A DNA stretch of 46,118 bases from Betaproteobacteria bacterium. GTDB taxonomy: Bacteria > Pseudomonadota > Gammaproteobacteria > Burkholderiales > SG8-39. Shown here piece by piece: positions 7,857-16,584 of this stretch. The notes under the pieces were generated by a model. The model was given only the letters and a program-made list of their open reading frames with translations, was not told the origin of the DNA and searched no databases. Each line of letters opens with the position of its first letter. Position 1 is the stretch's first letter. The position numbers were made by a program, and so were the translations under genes. Location of the stretch: positions 1 through 46,118 of the forward strand of contig VBBY01000062.1 in the NCBI GenBank assembly GCA_005881595.1. The letters run 5' to 3'.

Positions 7857-8822
7857 ATGAAATGCGCGTTCGCGCTAACGCTTATCGCTGCTCTGCAGGC
7901 CGCGCTCCCGGCACACGCGCAACCCTATCCGTCCAGGCCGATCCGCCTCATCGTGCCCTATGCGGCTGGCGGCACCTCCGACATCCTCGCCAGGCAGATC
8001 GCGCCGAAGCTGAACGAGGCCTGGGGCCAGCCGGTGATCGTCGAGAACAAGCCGGGCGCGAACGGCAACGTCGGCGCGGACTTCGTGGCCAAGAGCGCTG
8101 CCGACGGCTATACGCTGCTTCTCACCGACCTCGGTGGCCTGGTCATCAGCGCGAGCGTCTATCCCAAGCTGCCGTTCGACCCGTCGCGGGATTTCTCACC
8201 GGTGGCGATGGTCTCGTATTCGCCGCACGTGCTCGCCGTGCACCCGTCGGTTCGCGTCAACAGCGTGAAGGAGCTGATCGACATGGCGAGAGCGCAGCCC
8301 GGCAAGCTTAATTTCGCGATCTCGGGCATCGGCGGGGCGCCGCAGCTCGCGGGCATCGAATTCGCGCAGCGCACCGGCATCCAGTGGACCTACATTCCGT
8401 ACAAGGGAGGGTCCGATGCGGTCACCGCCGTGGCTGCTGGTCAGGCCGACGTTCTCTTCAACGGCATGCTCGCCACCTGGCCCTCGGTGCAAGGCGGCAG
8501 GCTCAGGGCGCTGGCGATCTCGAGCGCGCAGCGCGTCGCCGCGGCGCCCGACACGCCGACCGTCGCTGAGCAGGGCCTGCCCGGCTTCGAGACCGGCTCG
8601 TTCCAGGGCGTGGTCGGACCCGCCGGCATGCCGCGTGCGAGCGTGACGAAGCTGAACTCGGAGTTGATCAAGGTGCTCAATTCGGCGGAGATGAAGGAAC
8701 GCTTTGCGAAACAGGGCACGGAGGTGCGCGCCGGCGCGCCTGAAAGCCTCAGCGAGTGGCTGCGCACCGAGCAGGCACGCTGGGCCCGCGTGGTCAAGGC
8801 ATCGGGGGAAAAGTTTGAATAG
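7857..8822 (+). CDS. Bug/TctC-family tripartite transporter substrate-binding protein
   Basis: A 321-residue periplasmic solute receptor. The ATG at 7857 starts a clear signal peptide (about 1-21, ending AHAQ). The mature protein has the Bug signatures [16 protein letters not shown] near its start, then [30 protein letters not shown] and [15 protein letters not shown]. Bug proteins capture carboxylic acids for TctAB-type permeases, but many are orphans, as here: no TctA/B gene is present. Its last 8 bp overlap the TTG start of the dehydratase-aldolase gene, so both are in one operon. The likely ligand is the acid consumed by that enzyme, which is inference. Confidence 0.92.
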   Translation: MKCAFALTLIAALQAALPAHAQPYPSRPIRLIVPYAAGGTSDILARQIAPKLNEAWGQPVIVENKPGANGNVGADFVAKSAADGYTLLLTDLGGLVISASVYPKLPFDPSRDFSPVAMVSYSPHVLAVHPSVRVNSVKELIDMARAQPGKLNFAISGIGGAPQLAGIEFAQRTGIQWTYIPYKGGSDAVTAVAAGQADVLFNGMLATWPSVQGGRLRALAISSAQRVAAAPDTPTVAEQGLPGFETGSFQGVVGPAGMPRASVTKLNSELIKVLNSAEMKERFAKQGTEVRAGAPESLSEWLRTEQARWARVVKASGEKFE

Positions 8823-11238
8823 GAAAAGGCCCGAGGAGCTGCGCAGCTACCGCTGGTACGGCGCGCGCGATCTGCGCGCATTCGGCCATCGCTCGCGCAC
8901 CGCGCAGATGGGCTACAACCGCAGCGACTACGCCGGCAAGCCGGTCATCGCCATCGTCAACACCTGGTCGGACATCAATCCCTGCCACACCCATTTCCGC
9001 CAGCGCGCCGAAGAGGTGAAGCGCGGCGTCTGGCAGGCGGGGGGCTTTCCGGTCGAAATGCCCGCGATGTCGCTCGCCGAGCCGATGCAAAAACCGACCA
9101 CCATGATGTACCGCAATTTCCTGGCGATGGAATGCGAGGAGCTGCTGCGCTCCTATCCCGCCGACGGCGCGGTGCTGATGGGCGGCTGCGACAAGACCAC
9201 GCCCGCCCTGGTGATGGGAGCAACCAGCATGAACCTGCCGGCGATCTACGTGCCTGCCGGCCCGATGCTCAAGGGTCACTGGCGCGAGAACACGCTCGGT
9301 TCGGGCTCGGACACGTGGAAATACTGGGCGGAGCTGCGCGCCGGCAATATCAGCGAGCACGACTGGCAGGAGATCGAGGACGGCATCGCGCGTTCCCCGG
9401 GCACGTGCATGACGATGGGCACGGCAGCGACCATGATGTCCATCGCCGAGACCCTCGGGCTCGCGCTCCCCGGCGCCTCGTCCATCCCCGCGCCCGACTC
9501 GAACCACTCGAAGATGGCGACCCTCGCCGGCAAGCGCATCGTCGAGATGGTGTGGGAAGATCTCAAGCCACGAGATATTCTGAGAAAGGAGTCTTTTGAT
9601 AACGGCATCGTGGCGCTGATGGCGATGGGCGGCTCGACTAACGCCCTCATACACCTGGTCGCGATGGCCGGCCGTGCCGGCGTGAAGCTGCCCCTGGAAC
9701 GCTTCAACGAGTTCTCCGCGAAAACGCCGCTTCTCGCCAACGTGCGCCCGTCGGGCGACAAGTACCTGATGGAGGACTTCTACTACGCAGGCGGTTTGCG
9801 CGCCTTGCTGTCTGAACTGGGAGATCTCCTGGACTTGAATTGCAGGACGGTAACTGGGAAAACCCTGGGGGAGAACCTGCAAGGTGCGAAGATCTACAAC
9901 CAGGACGTCATCCGCCCGCGAACAAGGCCGCTCAAGGCTTCCGGCGGCCTGGTCGTGGTGCGCGGCAACCTGGCGCCGAACGGCGCTGTAATCAAGGCTT
10001 CGGCCGCCACGCCCAAGTTACTTAAGCATGCTGGAAAAGCGGTGGTCTTCGAGGACTACAACGACATGGCAGCGCGCATCGACCGCGACGACCTGGAGGC
10101 GGATGCCGACTCGGTGCTCGTGCTGCGCAACGCCGGGCCGCTGGGCGGTCCGGGGATGCCTGAGTGGGGCATGCTGCCGGTGCCGAAAAAGCTGCTCAAG
10201 CAAGGCGTGCGCGATATGGTCCGCGTGTCGGACGCGCGCATGAGCGGCACCAGCTATGGCACCTGCGTGCTGCACGTTGCGCCGGAGTCATTCGTCGGCG
10301 GGCCGCTCGCGCTGGTGCGAAACGGCGATCTCATCGAGCTAGACGTGGAGCGCCGTGTCCTGGACCTGAAAGTGACCGATGAAGAACTGCGGAAGAGAAA
10401 AGCGGCCTGGAAACCCCCTGCCCGCAAGTACGCGCGCGGATACGGCGCCGTTTTCTCGCAGCACATCCGGCAGGCCGACGAGGGCTGCGATTTCGATTTC
10501 CTCGCGCTCGTCTCGGGCCGGCCGCAGATCGGCCTGTGGTCAAGCCTGTCATCCAACTACAGCGTCGAGGTCATCGCCGGCGCTGGCTTTGACTGGATCC
10601 TGCTCGATACCGAACACTCACCGAGCGATCTCGAGAGCGTGCTGACGCAGCTGCAAGCGGCGGCGCCCTACCCCACCCACCCCGTAGTGCGCGTCCCATG
10701 GAACGACATGGTGACCATCAAGCGCATGCTCGATATCGGCGCACAGTCGCTGCTCGTCCCCTACGTTTCCACGCCGGCTGAGGCGAAGCAGGCGGTGTCC
10801 TATACGCGTTACCCGCCTGCGGGCGTACGTGGCGTTGCGGGCACCACGCGCGCCACGCGCTTCGGCCGGATCAAGGACTACGCCAAGCGCGCGCACCATG
10901 AAATCTGCCTGCTGGTGCAGGTCGAAACGCAGCAGGCGCTCGACAATATCGAGACCATCTGCGCCATCGACGGCGTCGACGGGGTGTTCGTCGGCCCGGC
11001 CGACCTGCACGCCTCGCTCGGCCATACCGGCGAAATCGCGAATCCCAAAGTGAAACCGCTCATCGACGAGGCGGTCCGGCGCATCCGCAAGGCGGGCAGG
11101 GCGCCCGGAATCCTGACTCCCAACGAAGCCGACGCGCGCCACTGGCTCGAGTGCGGCGCGCTGTTCGTGGCCGTCGGGGCCGACGTCGGCATACTCGCGC
11201 GCGGCGCCGAAGCGCTCGCCGCCAAATTCAAGTCCTGA
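8815..11238 (+). CDS. IlvD/Edd sugar-acid dehydratase fused to HpcH/HpaI aldolase
   Basis: An 807-residue single frame joining two whole catabolic enzymes. Residues ~1-562 are an IlvD/Edd dehydratase, closest in look to the sugar-acid (arabinonate-type) branch, with the Fe-S Cys ligands C57 (SDINPCH), C125 (GGCDKTT) and C198 (PGTCMTMG). Residues ~563-807 are a class II HpcH/HpaI 2-keto-3-deoxy-acid aldolase with [18 protein letters not shown], the metal-binding Glu of LLVQVETQQ and [14 protein letters not shown]. The join ([19 protein letters not shown]) removes only the dehydratase's last few residues and the aldolase's first ~10. Such enzymes catalyse consecutive steps: sugar acid to 2-keto-3-deoxy acid to pyruvate plus an aldehyde. 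The TTG start at 8815 has a good GGGGGAA site and overlaps the receptor gene. Confidence 0.88.
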   Translation: MNRKRPEELRSYRWYGARDLRAFGHRSRTAQMGYNRSDYAGKPVIAIVNTWSDINPCHTHFRQRAEEVKRGVWQAGGFPVEMPAMSLAEPMQKPTTMMYRNFLAMECEELLRSYPADGAVLMGGCDKTTPALVMGATSMNLPAIYVPAGPMLKGHWRENTLGSGSDTWKYWAELRAGNISEHDWQEIEDGIARSPGTCMTMGTAATMMSIAETLGLALPGASSIPAPDSNHSKMATLAGKRIVEMVWEDLKPRDILRKESFDNGIVALMAMGGSTNALIHLVAMAGRAGVKLPLERFNEFSAKTPLLANVRPSGDKYLMEDFYYAGGLRALLSELGDLLDLNCRTVTGKTLGENLQGAKIYNQDVIRPRTRPLKASGGLVVVRGNLAPNGAVIKASAATPKLLKHAGKAVVFEDYNDMAARIDRDDLEADADSVLVLRNAGPLGGPGMPEWGMLPVPKKLLKQGVRDMVRVSDARMSGTSYGTCVLHVAPESFVGGPLALVRNGDLIELDVERRVLDLKVTDEELRKRKAAWKPPARKYARGYGAVFSQHIRQADEGCDFDFLALVSGRPQIGLWSSLSSNYSVEVIAGAGFDWILLDTEHSPSDLESVLTQLQAAAPYPTHPVVRVPWNDMVTIKRMLDIGAQSLLVPYVSTPAEAKQAVSYTRYPPAGVRGVAGTTRATRFGRIKDYAKRAHHEICLLVQVETQQALDNIETICAIDGVDGVFVGPADLHASLGHTGEIANPKVKPLIDEAVRRIRKAGRAPGILTPNEADARHWLECGALFVAVGADVGILARGAEALAAKFKS

Positions 11239-11242
11239 GACG

Positions 11243-12181
11243 ATGAAAGCCGAAATCATTCTTACCGCGCAGGGCCACGCCGGGACCATGGCGACGCTGC
11301 AAAATGAATTCACCTGCCACAAGCTGTTCGAAGCAGCGGACCGCGCCGCGTTCCTGAAGCAGCACGCCCAGACGGTGCGCGGGCTCGCCACCTTCGGCCC
11401 GATGCCGGTCGACGGCAAGCTGATGGACGCGCTGCCCAAGCTCGAGATCATCTCGAACTTCGGCGTCGGGGTGGACGCCATCAACCTAGAGGATGCGAGA
11501 AAGCGCGGCATCATCGTCACCAATACCCCTGACGTGCTGAACGACTGCGTTGCCGACACCGCGTTCGCGCTGGTGGTAAGCAGCTTGCGAAAATTCCCGC
11601 AGGCCGAGGCTTACCTGCGCGCCGGCAAATGGGCGTCGCGCGGGCCATATCCGCTCACCACTTCGGTCGGCGGCAAGACCCTCGGCATCCTGGGCCTGGG
11701 CCGCATCGGCGAGGCGATCGCCAAGCGGGCGCTCGCCAGCGGGATGAAGATCCGCTACCACAACCGGCACAAGAAGGACGCCCCCTACTCCTACGATCCG
11801 GACCCTGTCACATTGGCCCGCAACAGTGACGTGCTGATGATCGTAACGCCGGGGGGGCCGGAGACCAGCAAACTGGTAAGCACCAAGGTGCTCGATGCCC
11901 TCGGTCCCGAGGGCTATGTCGTCAACATCGCGCGCGGCTCGGTCATCGACGAGCCGGTGCTGCTGCGCTACCTGCAGGAAAAGCGCATCGCGGGCGCCGG
12001 CCTGGACGTATTTGCCGATGAACCGCGCGTGCCGCCCGAATTCTTCAGCCTCGACAATGCCGTCCTGTTTCCGCACGTCGGCAGCGCAACGGCGGAGACG
12101 CGCAAGGCTATGGGCGACCTGCAGATCGAAAACCTGCGGCGGCACTTCGCCGGCCAGCCGGTTCTCACGAAGGTGGCGTAG
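11243..12181 (+). CDS. D-isomer-specific 2-hydroxyacid dehydrogenase
   Basis: A 312-residue NAD(P)H-dependent reductase of the glyoxylate/hydroxypyruvate reductase type. Visible are the N-terminal substrate loop (ISNFGVGVDAINL), the Rossmann LGILGLGRIGEAIAKR, the catalytic Arg in VVNIARGSVIDE, Glu in FADEPRVPPEF and His in LFPHVGSATAETR. Length and motifs are complete. It starts 4 bp after the dehydratase-aldolase stop, so it is in the same operon. Reduction of a glyoxylate- or hydroxypyruvate-like product, or of the aldehyde-derived acid, would fit the pathway; the actual substrate is not readable. The gene closes the operon; a Fur-box region follows. Confidence 0.9.
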   Translation: MKAEIILTAQGHAGTMATLQNEFTCHKLFEAADRAAFLKQHAQTVRGLATFGPMPVDGKLMDALPKLEIISNFGVGVDAINLEDARKRGIIVTNTPDVLNDCVADTAFALVVSSLRKFPQAEAYLRAGKWASRGPYPLTTSVGGKTLGILGLGRIGEAIAKRALASGMKIRYHNRHKKDAPYSYDPDPVTLARNSDVLMIVTPGGPETSKLVSTKVLDALGPEGYVVNIARGSVIDEPVLLRYLQEKRIAGAGLDVFADEPRVPPEFFSLDNAVLFPHVGSATAETRKAMGDLQIENLRRHFAGQPVLTKVA

Positions 12182-12261
12182 AAACATTTAGAGTAAGTGG
12201 TCACTCCTGTTCAACCGTTCATTTTGGCGAGGTGAAACGTCATTTGAGAACCATTGACGAT

Positions 12262-12280
12262 TGTAATGAGAACGATTATC
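12262..12280 (+). promoter_or_regulatory. Fur box upstream of the FTR1 gene
   Basis: TGTAATGAGAACGATTATC matches the classical 19-bp Fur consensus at 14 of 19 positions and ends 10 bp before the FTR1 ATG. This places iron-dependent repression directly on the start of the iron permease cluster. Another 80 bp of AT-richer, gene-free sequence lies between it and the preceding operon. Confidence 0.75.
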
Positions 12281-12290
12281 GTTATATCTA

Positions 12291-13052
12291 ATGGTTCAAA
12301 TGCTGCTTGTCACGCTGCGCGAAGGTATCGAGATGTTCCTGATCGTGGCGCTCGCCGCGACGTATCTCAGAAAGTCCGGCCGCGTCGCGCTGCTCTCCGC
12401 GGTGAGCTGGGGGACCGCGACGGCTGTCGCCGCTTCCGTAGTTCTAGGAACCTGGCTCGCCGAGGTCGCCGTCCTGCCGAAATGGGAGGCCTTGCTGGCG
12501 CTGGTCGCCGCGGTGCTCGTCATTACCATGGTGATCTACATGCTGAAGGCGGCCAAGCACCTGCGGCGCGACATCGGTGCGAGGCTGGAAGCCGCGGCCG
12601 TGCGGACCGGCCGAGGAGCATGGCTCGGGGTGTTCCTGTTCGTCGTACTCATGGTGACCCGTGAAGGGATGGAGACAGCCTTCATCACCGCGTCACTCTT
12701 CCGCCAGACCGACACCGCGCACTTCGCGTTGGGCGCCTTCGGCGGGCTTAGCCTGGCGGCCGCCTTGGCGTGGACTTGGGTACGCTATGGCCAGCTCGTC
12801 AACCTCGCGCTGTTCTTCAAGGTAACGTCCGTCTTCCTAGTGTTGTTCGCTTTTCAGCTGGTCATCTATTCTTTCCACGAGGCGACCGAGGCGAACCTTT
12901 TGCCGCTTGACAACGCATATTGGCACGTGGCCACCGAGCCTTATGGCCCGGAGGGCCAGTACGGTGCGCTGCTCACGTACTTGCTCGTGCTCGTGCCAGC
13001 CGCCTGGCTCATGTTCGCGGGCTTGAAAACGAGACTCGCTGCCGCGCGTTGA
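12291..13052 (+). CDS. FTR1/EfeU-family iron permease
   Basis: A 253-residue, seven-helix inner-membrane protein with the two iron-binding REGxE motifs of the FTR1 family: REGIE at residues 10-14 and REGME at 124-128. FTR1/EfeU permeases import iron across the cytoplasmic membrane, usually together with a redox partner (multicopper oxidase in fungi, EfeOB in enterobacteria). No EfeO, EfeB or P19 gene is adjacent. Instead a barrel-like protein, a flavoprotein and an ApbE flavin transferase follow. The ATG at 12291 lies just behind a strong Fur box, so expression is predicted to rise under iron limitation. Motif assignment is direct; the redox-partner idea is inference. Confidence 0.92.
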   Translation: MVQMLLVTLREGIEMFLIVALAATYLRKSGRVALLSAVSWGTATAVAASVVLGTWLAEVAVLPKWEALLALVAAVLVITMVIYMLKAAKHLRRDIGARLEAAAVRTGRGAWLGVFLFVVLMVTREGMETAFITASLFRQTDTAHFALGAFGGLSLAAALAWTWVRYGQLVNLALFFKVTSVFLVLFAFQLVIYSFHEATEANLLPLDNAYWHVATEPYGPEGQYGALLTYLLVLVPAAWLMFAGLKTRLAAAR

Positions 13053-13113
13053 GCGGCTCTGCCAGCCAGCGGCCGCAAGCCAGCCCTTCCTAGTTCACGA
13101 GAGGAGGTCTGGC

Positions 13114-13998
13114 TTGTCTTTCCGATATGCAGTTCTCAGTGTCGCTGCTCTCGCTTTGGGCCAACCCGCGGTCGCTGGCGACTCGCCGTTCGGCTATGTC
13201 TACACCACGGATACTCATCCGAGGGGTCAGCGCGAGTTCGAGCAGTGGATCACCAGGCGTCATGGACACTCGCGTGGCGACTTCGACGCGTGGCAGTTCC
13301 GCACAGAGCTCGAGTACGGCGTTACCGACAACCTGCAAACGGCGCTGTACTTGAACTACGACAGCGTCGATGCCTTCCGCAACCGCCCGGACGGCAGCAC
13401 CGGTCCTGGCGCGTTCGTGCCTGACGGCGTCGATCCCGATGCCCGTTACAAGAGCAGCTTTCTCGAGTCGGTCTCGAACGAGTGGATTTATCGGCTCCTG
13501 AGCCCGTACAAGGACCCGATCGGCCTGGCCCTGTACGTCGAGCCGACCTATGGGCCGAAGAAACGCGAGCTCGAGGGCAAGATCATCTTGCACAAGAACT
13601 TCCTCGATGACCGCCTCGTCTGGGCGGGCAACTTTAGCGCCGCGCAGGAACACGAAAAGTTTCATGGCGAATGGGAGCGCGAGGGAGAGCTGGAATTCAC
13701 CACCGGCGTTGCCTATCGCTTTGCGCCACGCTGGCACGCTGGTGTCGAATACCGCAACCATCGCGGCTATGGCGGATCGAGTTTCTCGAAAGCCAACCGC
13801 AATTACTCGGCGAGCTTCTTTGGCCCGTCCCTGCACTACGCGGAGAAATCGTGGTGGCTGACGGCGAGCTTCCTGAACCAGCTCGGCAATGCGAAAGGCT
13901 ACACGGACCAGGCGCGCGAGGACATCATCGGCGGCCGCTTTTACGGCGAGCATCACGAGCGCAACGAGCTGCGCGTCAAGGTGGGCTTCAGCTTCTGA
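13114..13998 (+). CDS. putative outer-membrane beta-barrel protein in the iron/flavin cluster
   Basis: A 294-residue protein starting at TTG 13114 behind a strong GAGGAGGT site. It has an N-terminal signal peptide (about 1-21, ending AVAG), then many alternating-polarity strands (FRTELEYGVTDNLQTALYLN, TTGVAYRFAPRWHAGVEYRN, SASFFGPSLHYAEKSWWLTA) and a terminal aromatic residue (RVKVGFSF), all typical of outer-membrane barrels. I do not recognise a characterised family; it resembles uncharacterised DUF proteins found beside FTR1 and FMN-binding genes. The downstream start codon overlaps its stop (TGATG), so it is coupled to the flavoprotein gene. A role in iron or electron passage at the outer membrane is only an inference from position. 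Confidence 0.75.
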   Translation: MSFRYAVLSVAALALGQPAVAGDSPFGYVYTTDTHPRGQREFEQWITRRHGHSRGDFDAWQFRTELEYGVTDNLQTALYLNYDSVDAFRNRPDGSTGPGAFVPDGVDPDARYKSSFLESVSNEWIYRLLSPYKDPIGLALYVEPTYGPKKRELEGKIILHKNFLDDRLVWAGNFSAAQEHEKFHGEWEREGELEFTTGVAYRFAPRWHAGVEYRNHRGYGGSSFSKANRNYSASFFGPSLHYAEKSWWLTASFLNQLGNAKGYTDQAREDIIGGRFYGEHHERNELRVKVGFSF

Positions 13999-14477
13999 TG
14001 GTGCCCTGGCCTGCTTTCGTTGCTGCGCCACTCGCCATATTTGCCCCGGCAGCCCATGCGGCCGTGTATCTGAGCGTCGAACAGGCGCAGCAGGCCATCT
14101 TTCCCGGCGCCCGTTTCACCGTGGAAGCGCTCGCTTCGCCAGATGCGGCTCATCGCCAGCTATGGAGGGTCTCTCAGGGGGGCTGGTTCATCGTCGACGC
14201 CGTGTTCGGCAAGCATGAGCTGATCACCTATGCCGTCGGGCTCGGGGCCGACGGCAGCGTGCGAGGCGTCGAGATCCTGGAGTACCTCGAAAGCTACGGT
14301 TACCAGATCCGCGACCCTGCGTGGCGGCGCCAGTTTGCCGGGAAGACTGCTCGCGACCCTCTGAAGCTCGACCAGGATATCCGTAACATCAGCGGCGCCA
14401 CGCTTTCGTGCCGCCACGTCACCGATGGCATCAAGCGCCTGCTTGGCTTCTATGAGTCGGCCCTCAAGCAGCGTTAG
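13998..14477 (+). CDS. exported FMN-binding protein with SGAT flavinylation motif
   Basis: A 159-residue protein. Residues 1-22 form a signal peptide (ending AAHAA). The mature part is an FMN_bind domain of the NqrC/RnfG kind ending in ISGATLS, where T135 is the expected residue for covalent FMN attachment through a phosphoester. The acidic residue often found three positions before the SGAT Ser is Arg here (R129). It directly precedes, and overlaps, an apbE gene, whose product attaches FMN to such Thr residues. The protein should therefore be a periplasmic one- or two-electron carrier. With an FTR1 permease two genes upstream, a ferric/ferrous redox step is the natural hypothesis, not a demonstrated fact. 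Confidence 0.88.
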   Translation: MVPWPAFVAAPLAIFAPAAHAAVYLSVEQAQQAIFPGARFTVEALASPDAAHRQLWRVSQGGWFIVDAVFGKHELITYAVGLGADGSVRGVEILEYLESYGYQIRDPAWRRQFAGKTARDPLKLDQDIRNISGATLSCRHVTDGIKRLLGFYESALKQR

Positions 14478-15180
14478 GCGGGCGCGTCCGCTGCTCGGCA
14501 CCCTGGCGGAAATTCGCCTGCCGCGAGAGGCTTCGGGCGCCATCGAGGGGGGCTTCGAAGCACTCGAGCGCGTACACCGGCTGATGAGCCGCCAGGACTC
14601 TGAGAGCGATGTGGCAAGAATCAATGCCGCGTCAGCCGGCAGTGTCATTAGCATCGATCCCTGGACCATGGCGGTGCTGCGACGGGCAAAGGAGGTCCAC
14701 GCGCTCACGGGCGGGCTGTTTCACTGGGAGCCGCTCGAAATGCTCGAATCAGCCGTCCATGTGAAGCAGCGCGTGCATCTTACGCTCGATGGCATCGCAA
14801 AGGGATATGCGGTCGACCGCGCGGTCGACGCACTACGCCGCGCGGGTGCAGATTGCGGCGTAGTCAATGCTGGCGGCGACCTGCGGGTATTCGGCAGGCA
14901 GCCCGAGCCCATTTACGTGCGACATCCGCGCTCTCCAGGCAAGCTGGTGCATATCGGCCAGGTGACGGAAGCAGCCGTCGCCAGCTCGGGGGCTTACTTT
15001 TCCGCCACGGAGTTCTTCGACCCCAGAACAAGAAAGGTCGCGAAACCGGGCCACGGAGTCACTGTGATCGCGCTTGACTGCACGACCGCCGATGCGCTCA
15101 CCAAGCCCTGCCTGCTTGAGCCGACCCGCTCAAACGTCATTGCCGCCCGTTTCGGGGCCCTTGCGGTGGTGATGCAGTGA
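14452..15180 (+). CDS. apbE: ApbE-type FAD:protein FMN transferase, short form
   Basis: A 242-residue protein related to ApbE, which transfers FMN from FAD to Thr in SGAT-like motifs of exported redox proteins. Family features are the start ARPLLGTLAEIRL, the cofactor loop LDGIAKGYAVDRAVD, VNAGGDLRVFG and the C-terminal TADALTK metal/active-site stretch. It is shorter than typical ApbE (300 or more): no signal peptide or lipobox is visible from ATG 14452, and ~50 residues are missing between the TGGLFHWEP and GIAKGYAVD blocks. The compact form may be active in the cytoplasm or use another start; an in-frame ATG lies 27 bp upstream. It overlaps the FMN-binding gene, its predicted substrate. 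Confidence 0.87.
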   Translation: MSRPSSSVRRARPLLGTLAEIRLPREASGAIEGGFEALERVHRLMSRQDSESDVARINAASAGSVISIDPWTMAVLRRAKEVHALTGGLFHWEPLEMLESAVHVKQRVHLTLDGIAKGYAVDRAVDALRRAGADCGVVNAGGDLRVFGRQPEPIYVRHPRSPGKLVHIGQVTEAAVASSGAYFSATEFFDPRTRKVAKPGHGVTVIALDCTTADALTKPCLLEPTRSNVIAARFGALAVVMQ

Positions 15181-15551
15181 GTACGCTGCGCCGCGCATTT
15201 CGTGGCCTGCTCTATGCGACGCTCGCCGTGCTTCTGGTCTCCGGTGGGCTCTGGGAATGGCTGCGCTCGGCGCTGCTGATGAAGGTCCATGGCGGCACCG
15301 CGATGCTGGCGCTGCTTCTGCTCGGGGCAGCCCTTGCCTCTCACGTGCCGACCGGGTGGAAGGACGCTCGCTACAAAGGGACTGGGATTGGGATTCTCGC
15401 GGCCGCGGCGTGGCTGATTATCAGCGGCCATTTGCTTTATTACTCGGGCGACGAGGCAGTTCGCCAAGCCGCGAGCTACAGCCACCTCGGCGCCGGCATC
15501 GGATTGCCGGTACTTCTCGGCCTCCATCTCTGGCGTAGGGCGCTGGTGTAG
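15177..15551 (+). CDS. small four-helix membrane protein with conserved-looking His residues
   Basis: A 124-residue membrane protein whose GTG start overlaps the apbE stop (GTGA). Four hydrophobic segments are visible (about 10-27, 37-56, 69-88, 104-119). His residues sit in or at the ends of them: H38, H56, H85, H103 and H117. That pattern is reminiscent of small b-type cytochromes (DUF4405 or cytochrome b561-like), so it may bind haem and pass electrons from the quinone pool or cytoplasm to the exported flavoprotein. The family assignment is tentative. It is the last gene of the Fur-box cluster; the next gene has its own ribosome binding site after 23 bp. Confidence 0.7.
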   Translation: MSTLRRAFRGLLYATLAVLLVSGGLWEWLRSALLMKVHGGTAMLALLLLGAALASHVPTGWKDARYKGTGIGILAAAAWLIISGHLLYYSGDEAVRQAASYSHLGAGIGLPVLLGLHLWRRALV

Positions 15552-15574
15552 CCTAAGCACCGGAGGAGGCGCCG

Positions 15575-16540
15575 ATGAAAATCATTGCATGCGTCGCCGC
15601 GGCGGCCCTGCTCGCCGCGTCCACGCTCGCGCTGGGCCAGTCCTGGCCGGCAAAACCGATCAAGTACATCGTTCCATTCGCACCCGGCGGCACCACCGAC
15701 ATTCTGGGACGCATGGTCGCCGCGGGGCTCGCACCGGCGCTAGGCCAGCCGGTGGTGGTTGAGAACAAGCCCGGCCAGGCCGGGTCGGTCGGCTCGGCCG
15801 AGCTCGCCCGTGCGGCAGCGGACGGCTACACCCTGGGGGGCGGCACGATCAGCTCGCATGCCATCAACGCCTCGCTCTACCCGAAGCTTCCATACGACCC
15901 CATCAGGGATTTCGCGCCCATCACGATGCTCGCCACGCTGCCGAACATGCTGATCGTGCATCCCAGCCTCAACGTGAGCTCGGTGCGCGAGCTGGTCGAG
16001 CTGCTCAAGGTCAATCCGAACCGCTTCAGCTTCGGCTCGGCGGGCAACGGCACTTCCCAGCACATCTCCGGCGAGCTTTTCAAGATCATGACCGGCACGC
16101 AGATGCAGCACATCCCGTACAAGGGCAGCGGTCCGATGATCCCCGACCTGATCGCCGGCACGATCCAGCTCAGCTTCGAAAACATCACCACCGCCTATCC
16201 GCAGGTGAAGGGCGGCAAGCTGAAAGCGCTGGCGGTGACTTCGGCGAAGCGCTCATTCGTCGCGCCGGACGTCCCGGCGATGGCGGAAGCCGGGCTGCCG
16301 GGCTACGACATCACGTCGTGGCAGGCGATGTTCGCCCCGGCGGGGACGCCGAGGGAAATCGTCGCACGCCTGCATGCCGCGACCGCGAAGATCCTGCGCA
16401 TGCCTGAAAACCGCGACAAGCTGAACCAGCTCGGCCTCGAGGCCGGCGGCATGCTGCCGGATGAGCTCGCCGCGCTGATCCGCGCGGAAATTCCCCGCCT
16501 CGGCAAGGTGGTAAGAGAATCCGGCGCGCGCGTAGATTAG
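15575..16540 (+). CDS. Bug/TctC-family substrate-binding protein
   Basis: A 321-residue periplasmic receptor with a signal peptide (about 1-22, ending LALGQ) and the usual Bug blocks: WPAKPIKYIVPFAPGGTTD, GQPVVVENKPGQAGSVGS, RFSFGSAGNGTSQHISGE and HIPYKGSGPMIPDL. It is a paralogue of the receptor at 7857 but clearly diverged. GGAGGAGG precedes the ATG. A CoA-transferase gene follows after 44 bp, suggesting the ligand is a carboxylic acid that is then activated to its CoA thioester. No TctA/TctB permease is nearby. Family certain, ligand unknown. Confidence 0.92.
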   Translation: MKIIACVAAAALLAASTLALGQSWPAKPIKYIVPFAPGGTTDILGRMVAAGLAPALGQPVVVENKPGQAGSVGSAELARAAADGYTLGGGTISSHAINASLYPKLPYDPIRDFAPITMLATLPNMLIVHPSLNVSSVRELVELLKVNPNRFSFGSAGNGTSQHISGELFKIMTGTQMQHIPYKGSGPMIPDLIAGTIQLSFENITTAYPQVKGGKLKALAVTSAKRSFVAPDVPAMAEAGLPGYDITSWQAMFAPAGTPREIVARLHAATAKILRMPENRDKLNQLGLEAGGMLPDELAALIRAEIPRLGKVVRESGARVD

Positions 16541-16584
16541 GATCCGGGGCTAGGCGGTAGCACGGGGCTTAGAATCGCCTTCCC

